Positions 51,092 through 59,316 of a stretch of 64,000 bases of DNA are shown piece by piece. Each line of letters opens with the position of its first letter. The stretch's first letter is position 1. This DNA is from Aquisphaera insulae (GTDB lineage Bacteria > Planctomycetota > Planctomycetia > Isosphaerales > Isosphaeraceae): positions 1 through 64,000 of the forward strand of contig NZ_JAALJH010000054.1 in NCBI RefSeq assembly GCF_011064615.1, written 5' to 3'. Under the pieces are notes generated by a model. The model had not been told where the DNA came from. It ran no database searches and saw nothing but the letters and a program-made list of their open reading frames with translations. Both the position numbers and the translations under genes were made by a program.

Positions 51092-51718
51092 ATGCCGACG
51101 AGCTCCAAACGCCTGATGCGGGCGGTCAAGGACGTCTTGCTCCGCGACTGGGATCCGCTCGACATTGGGGCGAAGCCTCACCTGGCTGACGAGTACGATC
51201 GATACGCCGCCGGCGTCTGCCGCATGCTGATGGCAGGTACGGACGAGCGCAGACTCGCGGCCCATCTCCGGCATATTCGGACCGTCGCCATCGGCGTTCT
51301 CCTGGTCGACGAGGGACGCGACGAACGGGTCGCAAGGCGGCTCCTCGATCTGCCAGCCGGCCTGCCACCCATGGACGAGGAGGACTTCTGGCCTCGGCTG
51401 GAATGGAGCGTCAGCGGCGAACTCGAGCAGATGCGTGACCACGACCTACGGCGGTTCTGGTGCGATGGCTTCCTCCCCCGGACGTACCACCTCGAAGGCC
51501 CCTCGCCGCGGATCGAGGGCCGGGCCTGGATCGGCGATGGCTCCACTCAGGACGAATGGGCGTTCACTCTCCTGCTACCCCATCCGTTCGGATCCCGCGA
51601 GGAAATCCCCTGGGAATCCCTCGTGCCGGCGGGAGGCATGACGCGATGGCTGACGCTCGATCGAAGCGGGAAGCGGATCCAGATCGAGCCGACGGCCGCG
51701 GTCCCGGATCCGGCCTGA
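51092..51718 (+). CDS. Conserved hypothetical protein
   Basis: About 208 residues. The N-terminal part has LMRAVKDVLLRDWDPLDIG followed by DEYDRYAAGVCRML, a pattern (hydrophobic helix, DWDP, DEYD) common to small hypothetical proteins that often accompany toxin-antitoxin or immunity genes. The C-terminal half is beta-rich and includes WAFTLLLPHPFGSREEIPW. AGGAAGGA lies about 10 nt before the ATG at 51092; an in-frame start at 51068 is also possible. No membrane segment. Function unknown. Confidence 0.65.
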   Translation: MPTSSKRLMRAVKDVLLRDWDPLDIGAKPHLADEYDRYAAGVCRMLMAGTDERRLAAHLRHIRTVAIGVLLVDEGRDERVARRLLDLPAGLPPMDEEDFWPRLEWSVSGELEQMRDHDLRRFWCDGFLPRTYHLEGPSPRIEGRAWIGDGSTQDEWAFTLLLPHPFGSREEIPWESLVPAGGMTRWLTLDRSGKRIQIEPTAAVPDPA

Positions 51719-51768
51719 CGACTCGGGGAGGGAGGGGGAGGCCGATACTTCTGACGGCGAAACAAGCC

Positions 51769-51806
51769 GGCCCCGCCCGCCGTCGAGATCGAGGGCGGGC
51801 GGGGCC
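51769..51806. terminator. Very strong bidirectional terminator
   Basis: A perfect 13-bp G+C stem (51769-51781 with 51794-51806) and a 12-nt loop lie between convergent genes ending at 51718 and 51857. Confidence 0.7.
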
Positions 51807-51856
51807 GTGCATGTCGCTCATCCGTTCGCGGAACGGCGTGGAGCGACTCTGCTTCC

Positions 51857-54553
51857 CTAGGTTAACGACAGCGTCCCGGTCGCGTCGGCGGCGGCCACAT
51901 AGTTGGTGCTGCCGGTGAACTTGGCGGTGACGGTCTCGCCGGTGGTCAGGCCGGTGTTGTCCAGGCCAGAAAGTGTCGCCACGCCGCTGCTGTTGGTCGT
52001 CGCGGTCCCCGCGGCGGTGGAGCTGCTCCCCAGGTAGAACGACACGGTCTGGCCCGCGACCCCCGAGGACGTGACCGAGGAGGTCAGGGTGGCCACCAGG
52101 GTCACCGTCCCGCCCGGGTCGCTGGTGCCGGTGCCGGAGACCGAGCCCAGCGTGGTGGCCGCCTGGCTGACGACCAGGTCGCCGGTCGCATTGGTCGCCG
52201 CCGTGAAGTTGGTGTTCCCGGCGAAGCTCGCGACCACCACGCCGGTGTGCGTGCCGGCCGCGTCCGTGGTCGCGACGCCGGCGAGCGTCGCCACGCCGCT
52301 GCTGTCCGTCGTGGCCGTCCCCACCGAGGTCCCGTCGAGGGTGAAGGTCACGGTCGCGCCGGAGATCGCCCCGCCGGTGACGGCCGACTTGAGGGTCGCC
52401 GTCAGGGTCGCCGTCCCGCCGAAGCTCGATGCGCCGGCAACGCTCGAGAGCGTGCTGCCGGCCTGGCTGACCACCAGGTTGCCGGTGGCGTTGGTGGCCG
52501 CCGCGTAGCTGGTGTCGCCCGCGAAGCTCGCGACCACCACGCCGGTATGCGTGCCGACGGCGTCGGTCGTCGTCACGCCCGCGAGGGTCGCCACGCCGTT
52601 GCTGTCGGTCGTGGCCGTCCCGACGCTCGTGCCGTCGAGCGTGAAGGTCACCGTCTTGCCGGAGAGCGCCGCGCCGGTGACCGTCGACTTGAGGGTCGCC
52701 GTCAGCGTCGCCGTCCCGCCGAAGGAGGCCGCCCCGGAGACGGTCGAGAGCGCCGTGGCCGCCTGGCTAACAACGAGGTTGCCGGTCGCATTGGCGGCGC
52801 CGCCGTAGCTGCTGTTGCCCGCGAAGCCGGCGACCACCACGCCGGTATGCGTGCCGACGGCGTCCGTGGTCGTCACGCCGGTGAGCGTCGCCACGCCGCT
52901 GCTATTGGTGGTGGCGCTGCCGACGCTCGTGCCGTCGAGGGTGAAGGTCACGGTCGCGCCGGAGATCGGCTGGCTGGTCGCGTTCGAGGTCAGCGTCGCC
53001 ACCAGCGTGGCCGTGCCGCCGAAGCTGGCCGTGCCGGCGACGCTCGCCAGCGTCGTCGTGGCCGCGCTGATGACCACGTTGCCGGTGGCGTCGGTCGCGG
53101 CCGCGTAGTTGGTGCCGCCGGCGTAGCTCGCGACCAGGGCACCGGTATTCGTCCCGACCGGGAGCGAGGTCGTCACGCCGGTGAGCGTGGCCACGCCGCT
53201 GGCGTTCGTCACCGCGGTCCCCACGCTCGTGCCGCTGATCTTGAACGTGACCGTCTGGCCGGAGATCGCGTCGCCGGTCTCGCTCGAGGTCAGCGTGGCG
53301 GTCAGGCTGGCGGTGCCGCCGAAGGTGCCCGTCCCGGAGACGGCGCCCAGGGCCGTCGCCGCCTGGTCGACGACCAGGTCGCCGGCCGAGGCGCTGGGCC
53401 GATAGCCGTAGGCCCCGGCGAAGCTGGCGACCACCGAGTTCGACGAGGTCCCCACGTCGGCCGTCGTGACCACGCCCTCGAGCGTGGCGACGCCGGACGC
53501 GTCGGTCACGGCGGAGCCGGCGAAGGCCCCATCGAGCAGGAACGTCACGTCCCGCCCCGCGAGCGCCACGCCCGTGGCGGACTTGAGCGTCGCCGTCAGC
53601 GTGGCCGTGCCGCCGAAGTTGGCCGCGGCCGAGACGCTGCTGATTGCGGTGTCGGACTGCGAGACCGTGAGGTTGATCGGCACGTAGCCCTTGCGGCCGT
53701 TCACGGTCACGACCGGCCCCTGGGACCCGAACAGCCCGGTGGTCCCCAGCATGGTCGTCTGGAAGGTCGTCACCGCGGCCGACGCCTCGGTGATCGCCGT
53801 GCTGGTGTCGGTCGTGTCGATGGCCGCGATCGAATCCGACAGCGCGATGATCGCCGCGTCCACCCGATTGGCGATGTTCGGATGCGTCACCAGGAGCCCG
53901 GAGAACATCTCGGCGCGGTACGCGGAGGTCACGGCCTGGAAGGTCGTCGTGATGTCGGCGGCGGTCGCGGCCGTGCTCGAGGCCAGGCTCGACCCGAGCG
54001 ACTGAAGCTGGCTGACGAATTCCTGCGTCGTGCTGATATACGAGCTGACCGGGGTGTTCAGGGCCGTGATCGGCCCCGCCGTCAGCCCGTTGATGGCGGT
54101 CGTCGCCTGGGTGGTGAAGTCGGAGTCGGTGATCAGGCCGACCGTGAGCTGCTGGTTGAGCGAGGCCAGCTCGGAGACCACCTTCTGGCCCTGGAGGCGG
54201 AGGATCGTATCGATATTGATGAAGTGGGGCAGGAGCTGGGAATCCGCGGACTGGACGTATCCGGCCACCAGGCTTGTCGCCTCGGCCACGAAGCCGTTGC
54301 CGTCGACCGAGCCGCCGGAGAAGTCGGCGAGCGGACCGCTGGTGAGCTGGGACTTGAGGGCCGACACCATGGTGTTGATCGCGGCGCGGGAGGTGTCCTT
54401 GCCCTGCCACGCCTGGGCGATCAGCCCGGTGAGCGACGGCGACTGGAAGGAACCCGACGCCAGCAACCGGCGATCCTCCAGGAACTCGAGGCGGAAGTCC
54501 CGCCTCCTCCCCGCGCGTACGTCGTTCCTGCGGCCTCGTCTTGGAGTGCTCAT
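51857..54553 (-). CDS. Surface protein with six Ig-like repeats and LExRxLL N-terminal motif
   Basis: This 898-residue protein has the planctomycete motif RLEFLEDRRLLASG near its N-terminus, after a very basic leader. Residues about 35-290 are helical. From about 300 on, six Ig-like repeats of about 90-95 residues occur (each has FGGTATLTATL, a VTFxLDGTSVG strand, SGVATLxGV and VVASFAG). Repeats 3 to 6 are the most alike, down to the DNA level. No sortase or PEP-CTERM signal ends the protein. AGGGATACG precedes the ATG. A surface adhesin or matrix role is inferred from Ig repeats. Confidence 0.87.
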   Translation of the reverse strand: MSTPRRGRRNDVRAGRRRDFRLEFLEDRRLLASGSFQSPSLTGLIAQAWQGKDTSRAAINTMVSALKSQLTSGPLADFSGGSVDGNGFVAEATSLVAGYVQSADSQLLPHFINIDTILRLQGQKVVSELASLNQQLTVGLITDSDFTTQATTAINGLTAGPITALNTPVSSYISTTQEFVSQLQSLGSSLASSTAATAADITTTFQAVTSAYRAEMFSGLLVTHPNIANRVDAAIIALSDSIAAIDTTDTSTAITEASAAVTTFQTTMLGTTGLFGSQGPVVTVNGRKGYVPINLTVSQSDTAISSVSAAANFGGTATLTATLKSATGVALAGRDVTFLLDGAFAGSAVTDASGVATLEGVVTTADVGTSSNSVVASFAGAYGYRPSASAGDLVVDQAATALGAVSGTGTFGGTASLTATLTSSETGDAISGQTVTFKISGTSVGTAVTNASGVATLTGVTTSLPVGTNTGALVASYAGGTNYAAATDATGNVVISAATTTLASVAGTASFGGTATLVATLTSNATSQPISGATVTFTLDGTSVGSATTNSSGVATLTGVTTTDAVGTHTGVVVAGFAGNSSYGGAANATGNLVVSQAATALSTVSGAASFGGTATLTATLKSTVTGAALSGKTVTFTLDGTSVGTATTDSNGVATLAGVTTTDAVGTHTGVVVASFAGDTSYAAATNATGNLVVSQAGSTLSSVAGASSFGGTATLTATLKSAVTGGAISGATVTFTLDGTSVGTATTDSSGVATLAGVATTDAAGTHTGVVVASFAGNTNFTAATNATGDLVVSQAATTLGSVSGTGTSDPGGTVTLVATLTSSVTSSGVAGQTVSFYLGSSSTAAGTATTNSSGVATLSGLDNTGLTTGETVTAKFTGSTNYVAAADATGTLSLT

Positions 54554-54892
54554 CGTATCCCTGCTGTAATTCTTGGGGTGCTTCGTCAACGAATTCGTCG
54601 CACGCGACGCGAAAACCGGCTTCGGATCCGATCAGGCCCGGCCGGCTTGCACGATTCCGGCGCGCTTGCCCCCCGCGCGCCCGTCACTAAGAAGTCATCG
54701 AGATCCGGTCGAAAAACCGCCGCGGGAAGATAAACGGACCTCCCAATAGTCAACGATTTTTCCACGAATACAGATTGGAGTAAATAGGGGATTCTGGAAA
54801 GCAACCCGGGGCTCGATCGATGACCGCGAGGGCTCGGGAATGGCCACGGCGGGTGAGTTCGCGGAAAATTCGAAAAACCACGGCCTGTTGCG

Positions 54893-54921
54893 TTGACGCG
54901 TTTTGGGGCTGCTGATACACT
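54893..54921 (+). promoter_or_regulatory. S10 operon promoter
   Basis: TTGACG (54893-54898), a 17-nt spacer and an extended -10 TGATACACT (TACACT at 54916-54921) form a near-consensus sigma-70 promoter, 80 nt before the rpsJ GTG. The 449-bp gap 54554-55002 around it is A/T-richer than the genes; nothing else was seen in it. Confidence 0.65.
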
Positions 54922-55002
54922 CTTCCTTTCCTGCGTGATGTGCGAGAAAGGGCGGGATGGTCCCCGCCCCGAATGGACCAGGCTCGGGAAGGACGACAAT
55001 CG

Positions 55003-55335
55003 GTGGCGGGTATCAGCAACGAGCGAATTCGGATCCGGATGGAAGCGTATGACCACACCATCCTGGATCAGTCGGCGAAGGACATTGTCGATACCGCGAA
55101 GCGCACCGAAGCGATCGTCCGTGGGCCGATTCCGCTGCCGACGCGCATCGAGCGTTACACCGTGCTCCGGAGCCCGCACATCGATAAGAAGTCGCGGGAG
55201 CAGTTTGAGATCCGGACGCACAAGCGGTTGATCGACATCGTTCAGCCGACCAACAAGACGATTGACGCCCTCAACAAGCTGAGCCTGCCGGCCGGCGTGG
55301 ACATCAAGATCAAGGCCTCCCAGTCGGGGGCCTGA
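55003..55335 (+). CDS. rpsJ: 30S ribosomal protein S10
   Basis: This 110-residue protein opens the S10-spc operon. It starts at a GTG (VAGISNERIRIRMEAYDH, matching the usual start) with GGAAGGAC 8 nt upstream. Other S10 hallmarks are VRGPIPLPTRIERYTVLRSP and EQFEIRTHKRLIDI. S10 sits in the 30S head and in NusB-type antitermination complexes. The distance to rplC is unusually long. Confidence 0.96.
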   Translation: MAGISNERIRIRMEAYDHTILDQSAKDIVDTAKRTEAIVRGPIPLPTRIERYTVLRSPHIDKKSREQFEIRTHKRLIDIVQPTNKTIDALNKLSLPAGVDIKIKASQSGA

Positions 55336-55641
55336 TCGACGTTCGTTCCCCGTTCCGACAGGTTTGAGCGGGTCATGGGGTTTCCTGGACCGCACGCGTC
55401 TCCGCGCGTGTGATCGTCCGGTCGCGTCGGACGCCTCAATCGGAGGGCCATCGTGGGCCCACCGAGAGACAGCCCCGACGCCAGGGCCGCCGGAATGCCT
55501 GGCAGCGGCCCTCGTGGAACCTGACCTTTTCCCCCAGGTGAATAGCGGCGACCCGCACCCCGCGGGGCCCTGGGCGGGCTCCCGGGCCCTGCCGTCGGTC
55601 GGCCGCGTACCGATACCGAATCGAATCGACGGAGCCAGACG
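55336..55641 (+). other. 306-bp spacer between rpsJ and rplC
   Basis: No gene is visible. The spacer contains G+C-rich partial palindromes (for example around 55393-55412, GCACGCG..CGCGCGTG). It could be a leader for L3/L4-type autoregulation or simply long spacing; I cannot choose. Confidence 0.35.
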
Positions 55642-56274
55642 ATGCAAGTGGGACTGCTGGGACGTAAGGTCGGCATGACCCAGATCTACCAGGAGGACGG
55701 CACCTCGGTGCCCGTCACCGTCCTGGAATGCGGCCCGTGCACCGTGCTCCAGGTCCGGACCGAGGAGCGCGACGGGTATCACGCCGTGCAGCTCGGCTTC
55801 GACGACAAGAAGCGGAAGAACGCCACCCAGGCGGCGCGGGGCCACGCCAAGAAGGTGGGCGCCGAGCCCAAGCGGTACGTCCGCGAGGTCCGCCAGGAGA
55901 AGGCCGCGGAGGTCGCCGAGGGGCAGACCCTGACCGTGGAGGTCTTCGACGGCATCAAGCGGGTGGACGTCACCGGGACGAGCAAGGGCCGGGGCTACGC
56001 GGGCGTCATCAAGCGGCACGGCTTCCGCGGCCTGCGGGCCACCCACGGCGTGAAGCGGATGCACCGCCACCCGGGCTCCTCCGGCCCCAGCGCCGACCCG
56101 TCGCGGACCCAGAAGGGGATCCGGAAGCCGGGCCAGTTCGGCAACGTCCGCTCGACCGTCCGGAACCTGGAGGTCGTGAAGATCGACCCGGCCAACAACC
56201 TGCTCCTGCTCCGGGGCGCCGTCCCGGGGCCCAACGGCGGCTACCTCACGGTCCGCCAGACCAACAAGGTGTGA
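55642..56274 (+). CDS. rplC: 50S ribosomal protein L3
   Basis: This 210-residue protein starts MQVGLLGRKVGMTQIYQEDG and contains the L3 block VDVTGTSKGRGYAGVIKRHG and GSSGPSADPSRTQKG. L3 is one of the first proteins to bind 23S rRNA and lies near the peptidyl transferase centre. Length is normal. Order rpsJ-rplC-rplD is canonical. Confidence 0.97.
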   Translation: MQVGLLGRKVGMTQIYQEDGTSVPVTVLECGPCTVLQVRTEERDGYHAVQLGFDDKKRKNATQAARGHAKKVGAEPKRYVREVRQEKAAEVAEGQTLTVEVFDGIKRVDVTGTSKGRGYAGVIKRHGFRGLRATHGVKRMHRHPGSSGPSADPSRTQKGIRKPGQFGNVRSTVRNLEVVKIDPANNLLLLRGAVPGPNGGYLTVRQTNKV

Positions 56275-56372
56275 CCGCCGCGGTCGCGTCGCGATGAGAT
56301 GAGGCCCGCGGCCGCCCCACACCACGAGGGCGCCGGGTCGACGCCGGTCCTTAAGCTGATGGATCCACGATC

Positions 56373-57122
56373 ATGCTGACGATTCCCGTATTCAACCTCG
56401 CCGGCGAGCGGGTGGGCGAGGAACAGATCGACCCGGCCGACTTCGGCGGCGCGATCAACAAGCAACTGCTCCACGACGTCGTCCTGATGCACCTGGCGGC
56501 CCGCCGGGTCGGCACCGTGGGGACGCGGGGCCGGGCGGACGTGGCCGGCTCGGGCAAGAAGCTCTTCCGCCAGAAGGGGACCGGCAACGCCCGCGCCGGT
56601 GCCAAGCGGACCAACAAGCGGAAGGGGGGCGGCATGGCCTTCGCCCGCCGCAACCGCGACTACCGCTACGCGATGCCCAAGAAGGCGGTCCGGACGGCCA
56701 TCCGGATGGCCCTGCTGTCCAAGTTCCAGGACAACCAGGCGCTCGTCATCGACGGCCTGAGCCTGGAGAAGCCCCAGACCAAGGCCGTGGTCAAGGCCCT
56801 CAAGGCCATCCGCCGCCCCGACCTGACCGAGGCCGAGGCCGCCGAGACCGTCGGCGAGACCAAGGCCGCCGCCCTCCGCCGGACGCTCGACGGCCGGACC
56901 GTGCTGCTGGGCCTCCCCGGCCAGGACCAGGTCCTCTACCGGTCGGCCCGCAACATCGAGGGGGTGACGGTGGCCCCGGTCGCCGAGTTCAACACGTACG
57001 ACATCCTCCGGCAGCGTTACCTGGTCCTCACGCGGGAGGCCCTCGGGGCCCTCAAGGACCGCGTCAAGGCCCAGGGGGCCCGCCGCGAGCCCGAAGCCGC
57101 CGCCCCGAGCACGGAGAACTGA
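56373..57122 (+). CDS. rplD: 50S ribosomal protein L4
   Basis: A 249-residue protein, longer than the usual ~205, with an extra segment near 140-170 rich in Ala/Glu (LTEAEAAETVGETKAAALRR) and an Ala/Glu-rich tail. L4 hallmarks: HDVVLMHLAARRVGT, the extended loop GSGKKLFRQKGTGNARAG and GGGMAFARRNRDYRYAMPKK. L4 lines the nascent peptide tunnel and in some bacteria represses its operon. Confidence 0.96.
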   Translation: MLTIPVFNLAGERVGEEQIDPADFGGAINKQLLHDVVLMHLAARRVGTVGTRGRADVAGSGKKLFRQKGTGNARAGAKRTNKRKGGGMAFARRNRDYRYAMPKKAVRTAIRMALLSKFQDNQALVIDGLSLEKPQTKAVVKALKAIRRPDLTEAEAAETVGETKAAALRRTLDGRTVLLGLPGQDQVLYRSARNIEGVTVAPVAEFNTYDILRQRYLVLTREALGALKDRVKAQGARREPEAAAPSTEN

Positions 57123-57125
57123 GCC

Positions 57126-57452
57126 ATGGTGACCCTCCGCCGTCCCCCCCAGTACGAGCGCAAGGGCCCCGCGCTGGACCCGTACCAGGTGGTCATCCGG
57201 CCGCTCATCACCGAGAAGGCGACCCACCTCTCGGAGCGGCACAACGCGTACACGTTCGAGGTCAACCCGATGGCCTCCAAGACCGAGATCAAGGAGGCCG
57301 TCGAGGCCCTCTTCCCGGTCAAGGTCCTCGACGTCCGCACCCAGAACCGCCGCGGCAAGCTCCGCCGCTACCGCCTCAAGTCGGGCCGGATGCGGAACTG
57401 GAAGAAGGCCATCGTCTCGCTCCACGAGCAGTACCGCATCGACTTCTATTGA
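57126..57452 (+). CDS. rplW: 50S ribosomal protein L23
   Basis: This 108-residue protein starts 3 nt after the rplD stop. L23 hallmarks: YQVVIRPLITEKATHLSERH and YTFEVNPMASKTEIKEAVE, then RRGKLRRYRLKSGRMRNWKK. It lies at the tunnel exit and docks trigger factor and SRP. A 15-20 residue N-terminal extension precedes the core. Confidence 0.96.
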   Translation: MVTLRRPPQYERKGPALDPYQVVIRPLITEKATHLSERHNAYTFEVNPMASKTEIKEAVEALFPVKVLDVRTQNRRGKLRRYRLKSGRMRNWKKAIVSLHEQYRIDFY

Positions 57453-57538
57453 GAGTCGCCGAGCCAAACCAGTCGTAGGAACAGCCGACGATCGCGGCAC
57501 AAGGCCGCCGGACGCAGGGCAATCCTGAAGGATCTCCG

Positions 57539-58396
57539 ATGGGCATTCGCACATACAAGCCGACGACCCCCGGGCGGCGGAACGCCTCGGTCAGCGACTT
57601 CGCCGAGCTGACCGACAAGGACAAGAAGCCCGAGAAGTCGCTCACCGAGCCGCTCAAGAAGACGGGCGGGCGGAATAACCAGGGCGTCATCACGGCCCGG
57701 CACCGCGGCGGCGGCCACAAGCGGAAGTATCGCCTGATCGACTTCCGCCGCAACGACCGCGACGGCCAGGCCGCCCAGGTGACCCACATCGAGTACGATC
57801 CCAACCGCTCCGCCCGGATCGCCCTCATCGTCTACGCCGACGGCGTCAAGCGATACATCATCGCGCCGGAGGGCCTGAAGGCCGGGATGAGCGTCTCGAG
57901 CGGGCCGGACGCCGAGCCCAAGCTGGGCAACTGCCTGCCGCTGGCCAAGATCCCCACCGGCATGTCCATCCACAACCTGGAGATGGAGCCGGGCGGCGGC
58001 GCCAAGCTCTGCCGGTCCGCTGGCGTCGGGGCCACGCTCACCGCCCGCGAGGGGGCCTGGGCCCAGATCACCCTCCCCTCCGGGGAGGTCCGCCGCCTGC
58101 CGTCCGCCTGCCGGGCCACGATCGGCATGGTGGGCAACCCCGATCACATGAACGTCCGCCTGGGCAAGGCGGGCCGGAGCCGGTGGCTGGGCCGCCGCCC
58201 CCACGTCCGCGGCATCGCCATGAACCCCGTCGACCACCCGATGGGCGGCGGCGAGGGGCGGTCCAAGGGCCACACGCCGCAGTCGCCGACCGGCGTGCTC
58301 GCCAAGGGTGGCAAGACCCGCCGCCGCCGCAAGCCGTCCAACAAGGCCATCGTCCGCCGCCGCACCAGCGTCCGTTACGGCCAGCTCAAGGTCTGA
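57539..58396 (+). CDS. rplB: 50S ribosomal protein L2
   Basis: This 285-residue protein starts MGIRTYKPTTPGRRNASVSD and has the L2 blocks GRNNQGVITARHRGGGHKRK and RGIAMNPVDHPMGGGEGRSK, with the histidine needed for peptidyl transferase centre integrity in this loop. L2 is a primary 23S binder. Length is normal. Confidence 0.97.
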   Translation: MGIRTYKPTTPGRRNASVSDFAELTDKDKKPEKSLTEPLKKTGGRNNQGVITARHRGGGHKRKYRLIDFRRNDRDGQAAQVTHIEYDPNRSARIALIVYADGVKRYIIAPEGLKAGMSVSSGPDAEPKLGNCLPLAKIPTGMSIHNLEMEPGGGAKLCRSAGVGATLTAREGAWAQITLPSGEVRRLPSACRATIGMVGNPDHMNVRLGKAGRSRWLGRRPHVRGIAMNPVDHPMGGGEGRSKGHTPQSPTGVLAKGGKTRRRRKPSNKAIVRRRTSVRYGQLKV

Positions 58397-58477
58397 CCCC
58401 GACCCTGACCCGGCCGCCGGCACGCCCCGCGAACCAACAGTCATTCTCAACGGACAACGATTCACCGAGGACAGTCG

Positions 58478-58759
58478 ATGGGACGCTCGCTCAAGAAAGG
58501 CCCCTACGTCGTCGAGCGGCTGCTCGAGAAGGTGGCCAAGTCGGAGAACACGGGCAACCGCGAACCGATCAAGCTCTGGGCCCGGGCCTGCACCATCGTG
58601 CCCGAGTTCGTGGGCAAGAACTTCGCCATCCACAACGGCAAGACCTTCGTCAAGCTGTACGTCACCGAGGACATGGTCGGCCACAAGTTCGGCGAGTTCG
58701 CCCCCACGCGGACCTTCCGGATGCACGGTGGCAAGGCCGGCAAGTCCGCCAAGAAGTAA
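58478..58759 (+). CDS. rpsS: 30S ribosomal protein S19
   Basis: This 93-residue protein starts MGRSLKKGPYVVERLLEKV, with FVGKNFAIHNGKTFVKLYV and LGEFAPTRTF-like FGEFAPTRTFRMH. It forms part of the 30S head with S13. Position between rplB and rplV is canonical. Confidence 0.97.
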   Translation: MGRSLKKGPYVVERLLEKVAKSENTGNREPIKLWARACTIVPEFVGKNFAIHNGKTFVKLYVTEDMVGHKFGEFAPTRTFRMHGGKAGKSAKK

Positions 58760-58853
58760 GCCCGGCCGGGTTGCTTGCCCGGCGTGATCCGACTCAAGAC
58801 GCATCGACGGTCCTCGCCCCAGGGCGGACCGCCCCGAACCCGAGACCCAGGCC

Positions 58854-59255
58854 ATGAGCACCATCACCCAATACAAAGCGACCCACCGGTTCGCCCGGAT
58901 CTCGGTCCGGAAGCTCCGGCCGCTCCTGGACCTGATCCGGGGCAAGTACGCCGACGACGCCATGGACATCCTCAAGTACATGCCGCACCGGGGCGCCCGG
59001 ATGATCGAGCAGGTGCTCAAGAGCGCCATGGCCAACGCCGAGGACCAGGGGATCCGCCACTCCGGCGACCTCGTGATCATCGACGCCCGCGGCGACGGCG
59101 GCCCGATGTTCAAGCGGCTGATGCCGCGGGCCCGCGGCATGGCCTACCTGATCCGCCGCCGCAGCGCCCACATCGCCATCGGCCTCACCGACCTGGCGTC
59201 CTTCGACGACCATGACCACGATCACGACCACGACCACAATCACGACGAGGACTGA
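58854..59255 (+). CDS. rplV: 50S ribosomal protein L22 with His/Asp-rich tail
   Basis: In this 133-residue protein the core (RFARISVRKLRPLLDLIRGK, LKSAMANAEDQG, RRSAHIAIGLTD) is L22, with the tunnel loop intact (GPMFKRLMPRARGMAYLIRR). After about residue 117 it carries a run of alternating His and Asp (FDDHDHDHDHDHNHDED) up to the stop. Such a tail is not part of standard L22 and looks like a metal-binding site for Zn, Ni or Cu. Confidence 0.95.
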   Translation: MSTITQYKATHRFARISVRKLRPLLDLIRGKYADDAMDILKYMPHRGARMIEQVLKSAMANAEDQGIRHSGDLVIIDARGDGGPMFKRLMPRARGMAYLIRRRSAHIAIGLTDLASFDDHDHDHDHDHNHDED

Positions 59256-59316
59256 GCGGCCCGACGGCCGGTAGTTTCCCCGGAGCGAGACTCAACCCAA
59301 CCGAAGGGCGTTCCCC

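Noticed and set aside
52247..54733. An 828-codon plus-strand frame over the Ig-repeat gene.
   Set aside because: It mirrors the minus-strand repeats as Arg/Gly/Asp-rich sequence, with no independent features.
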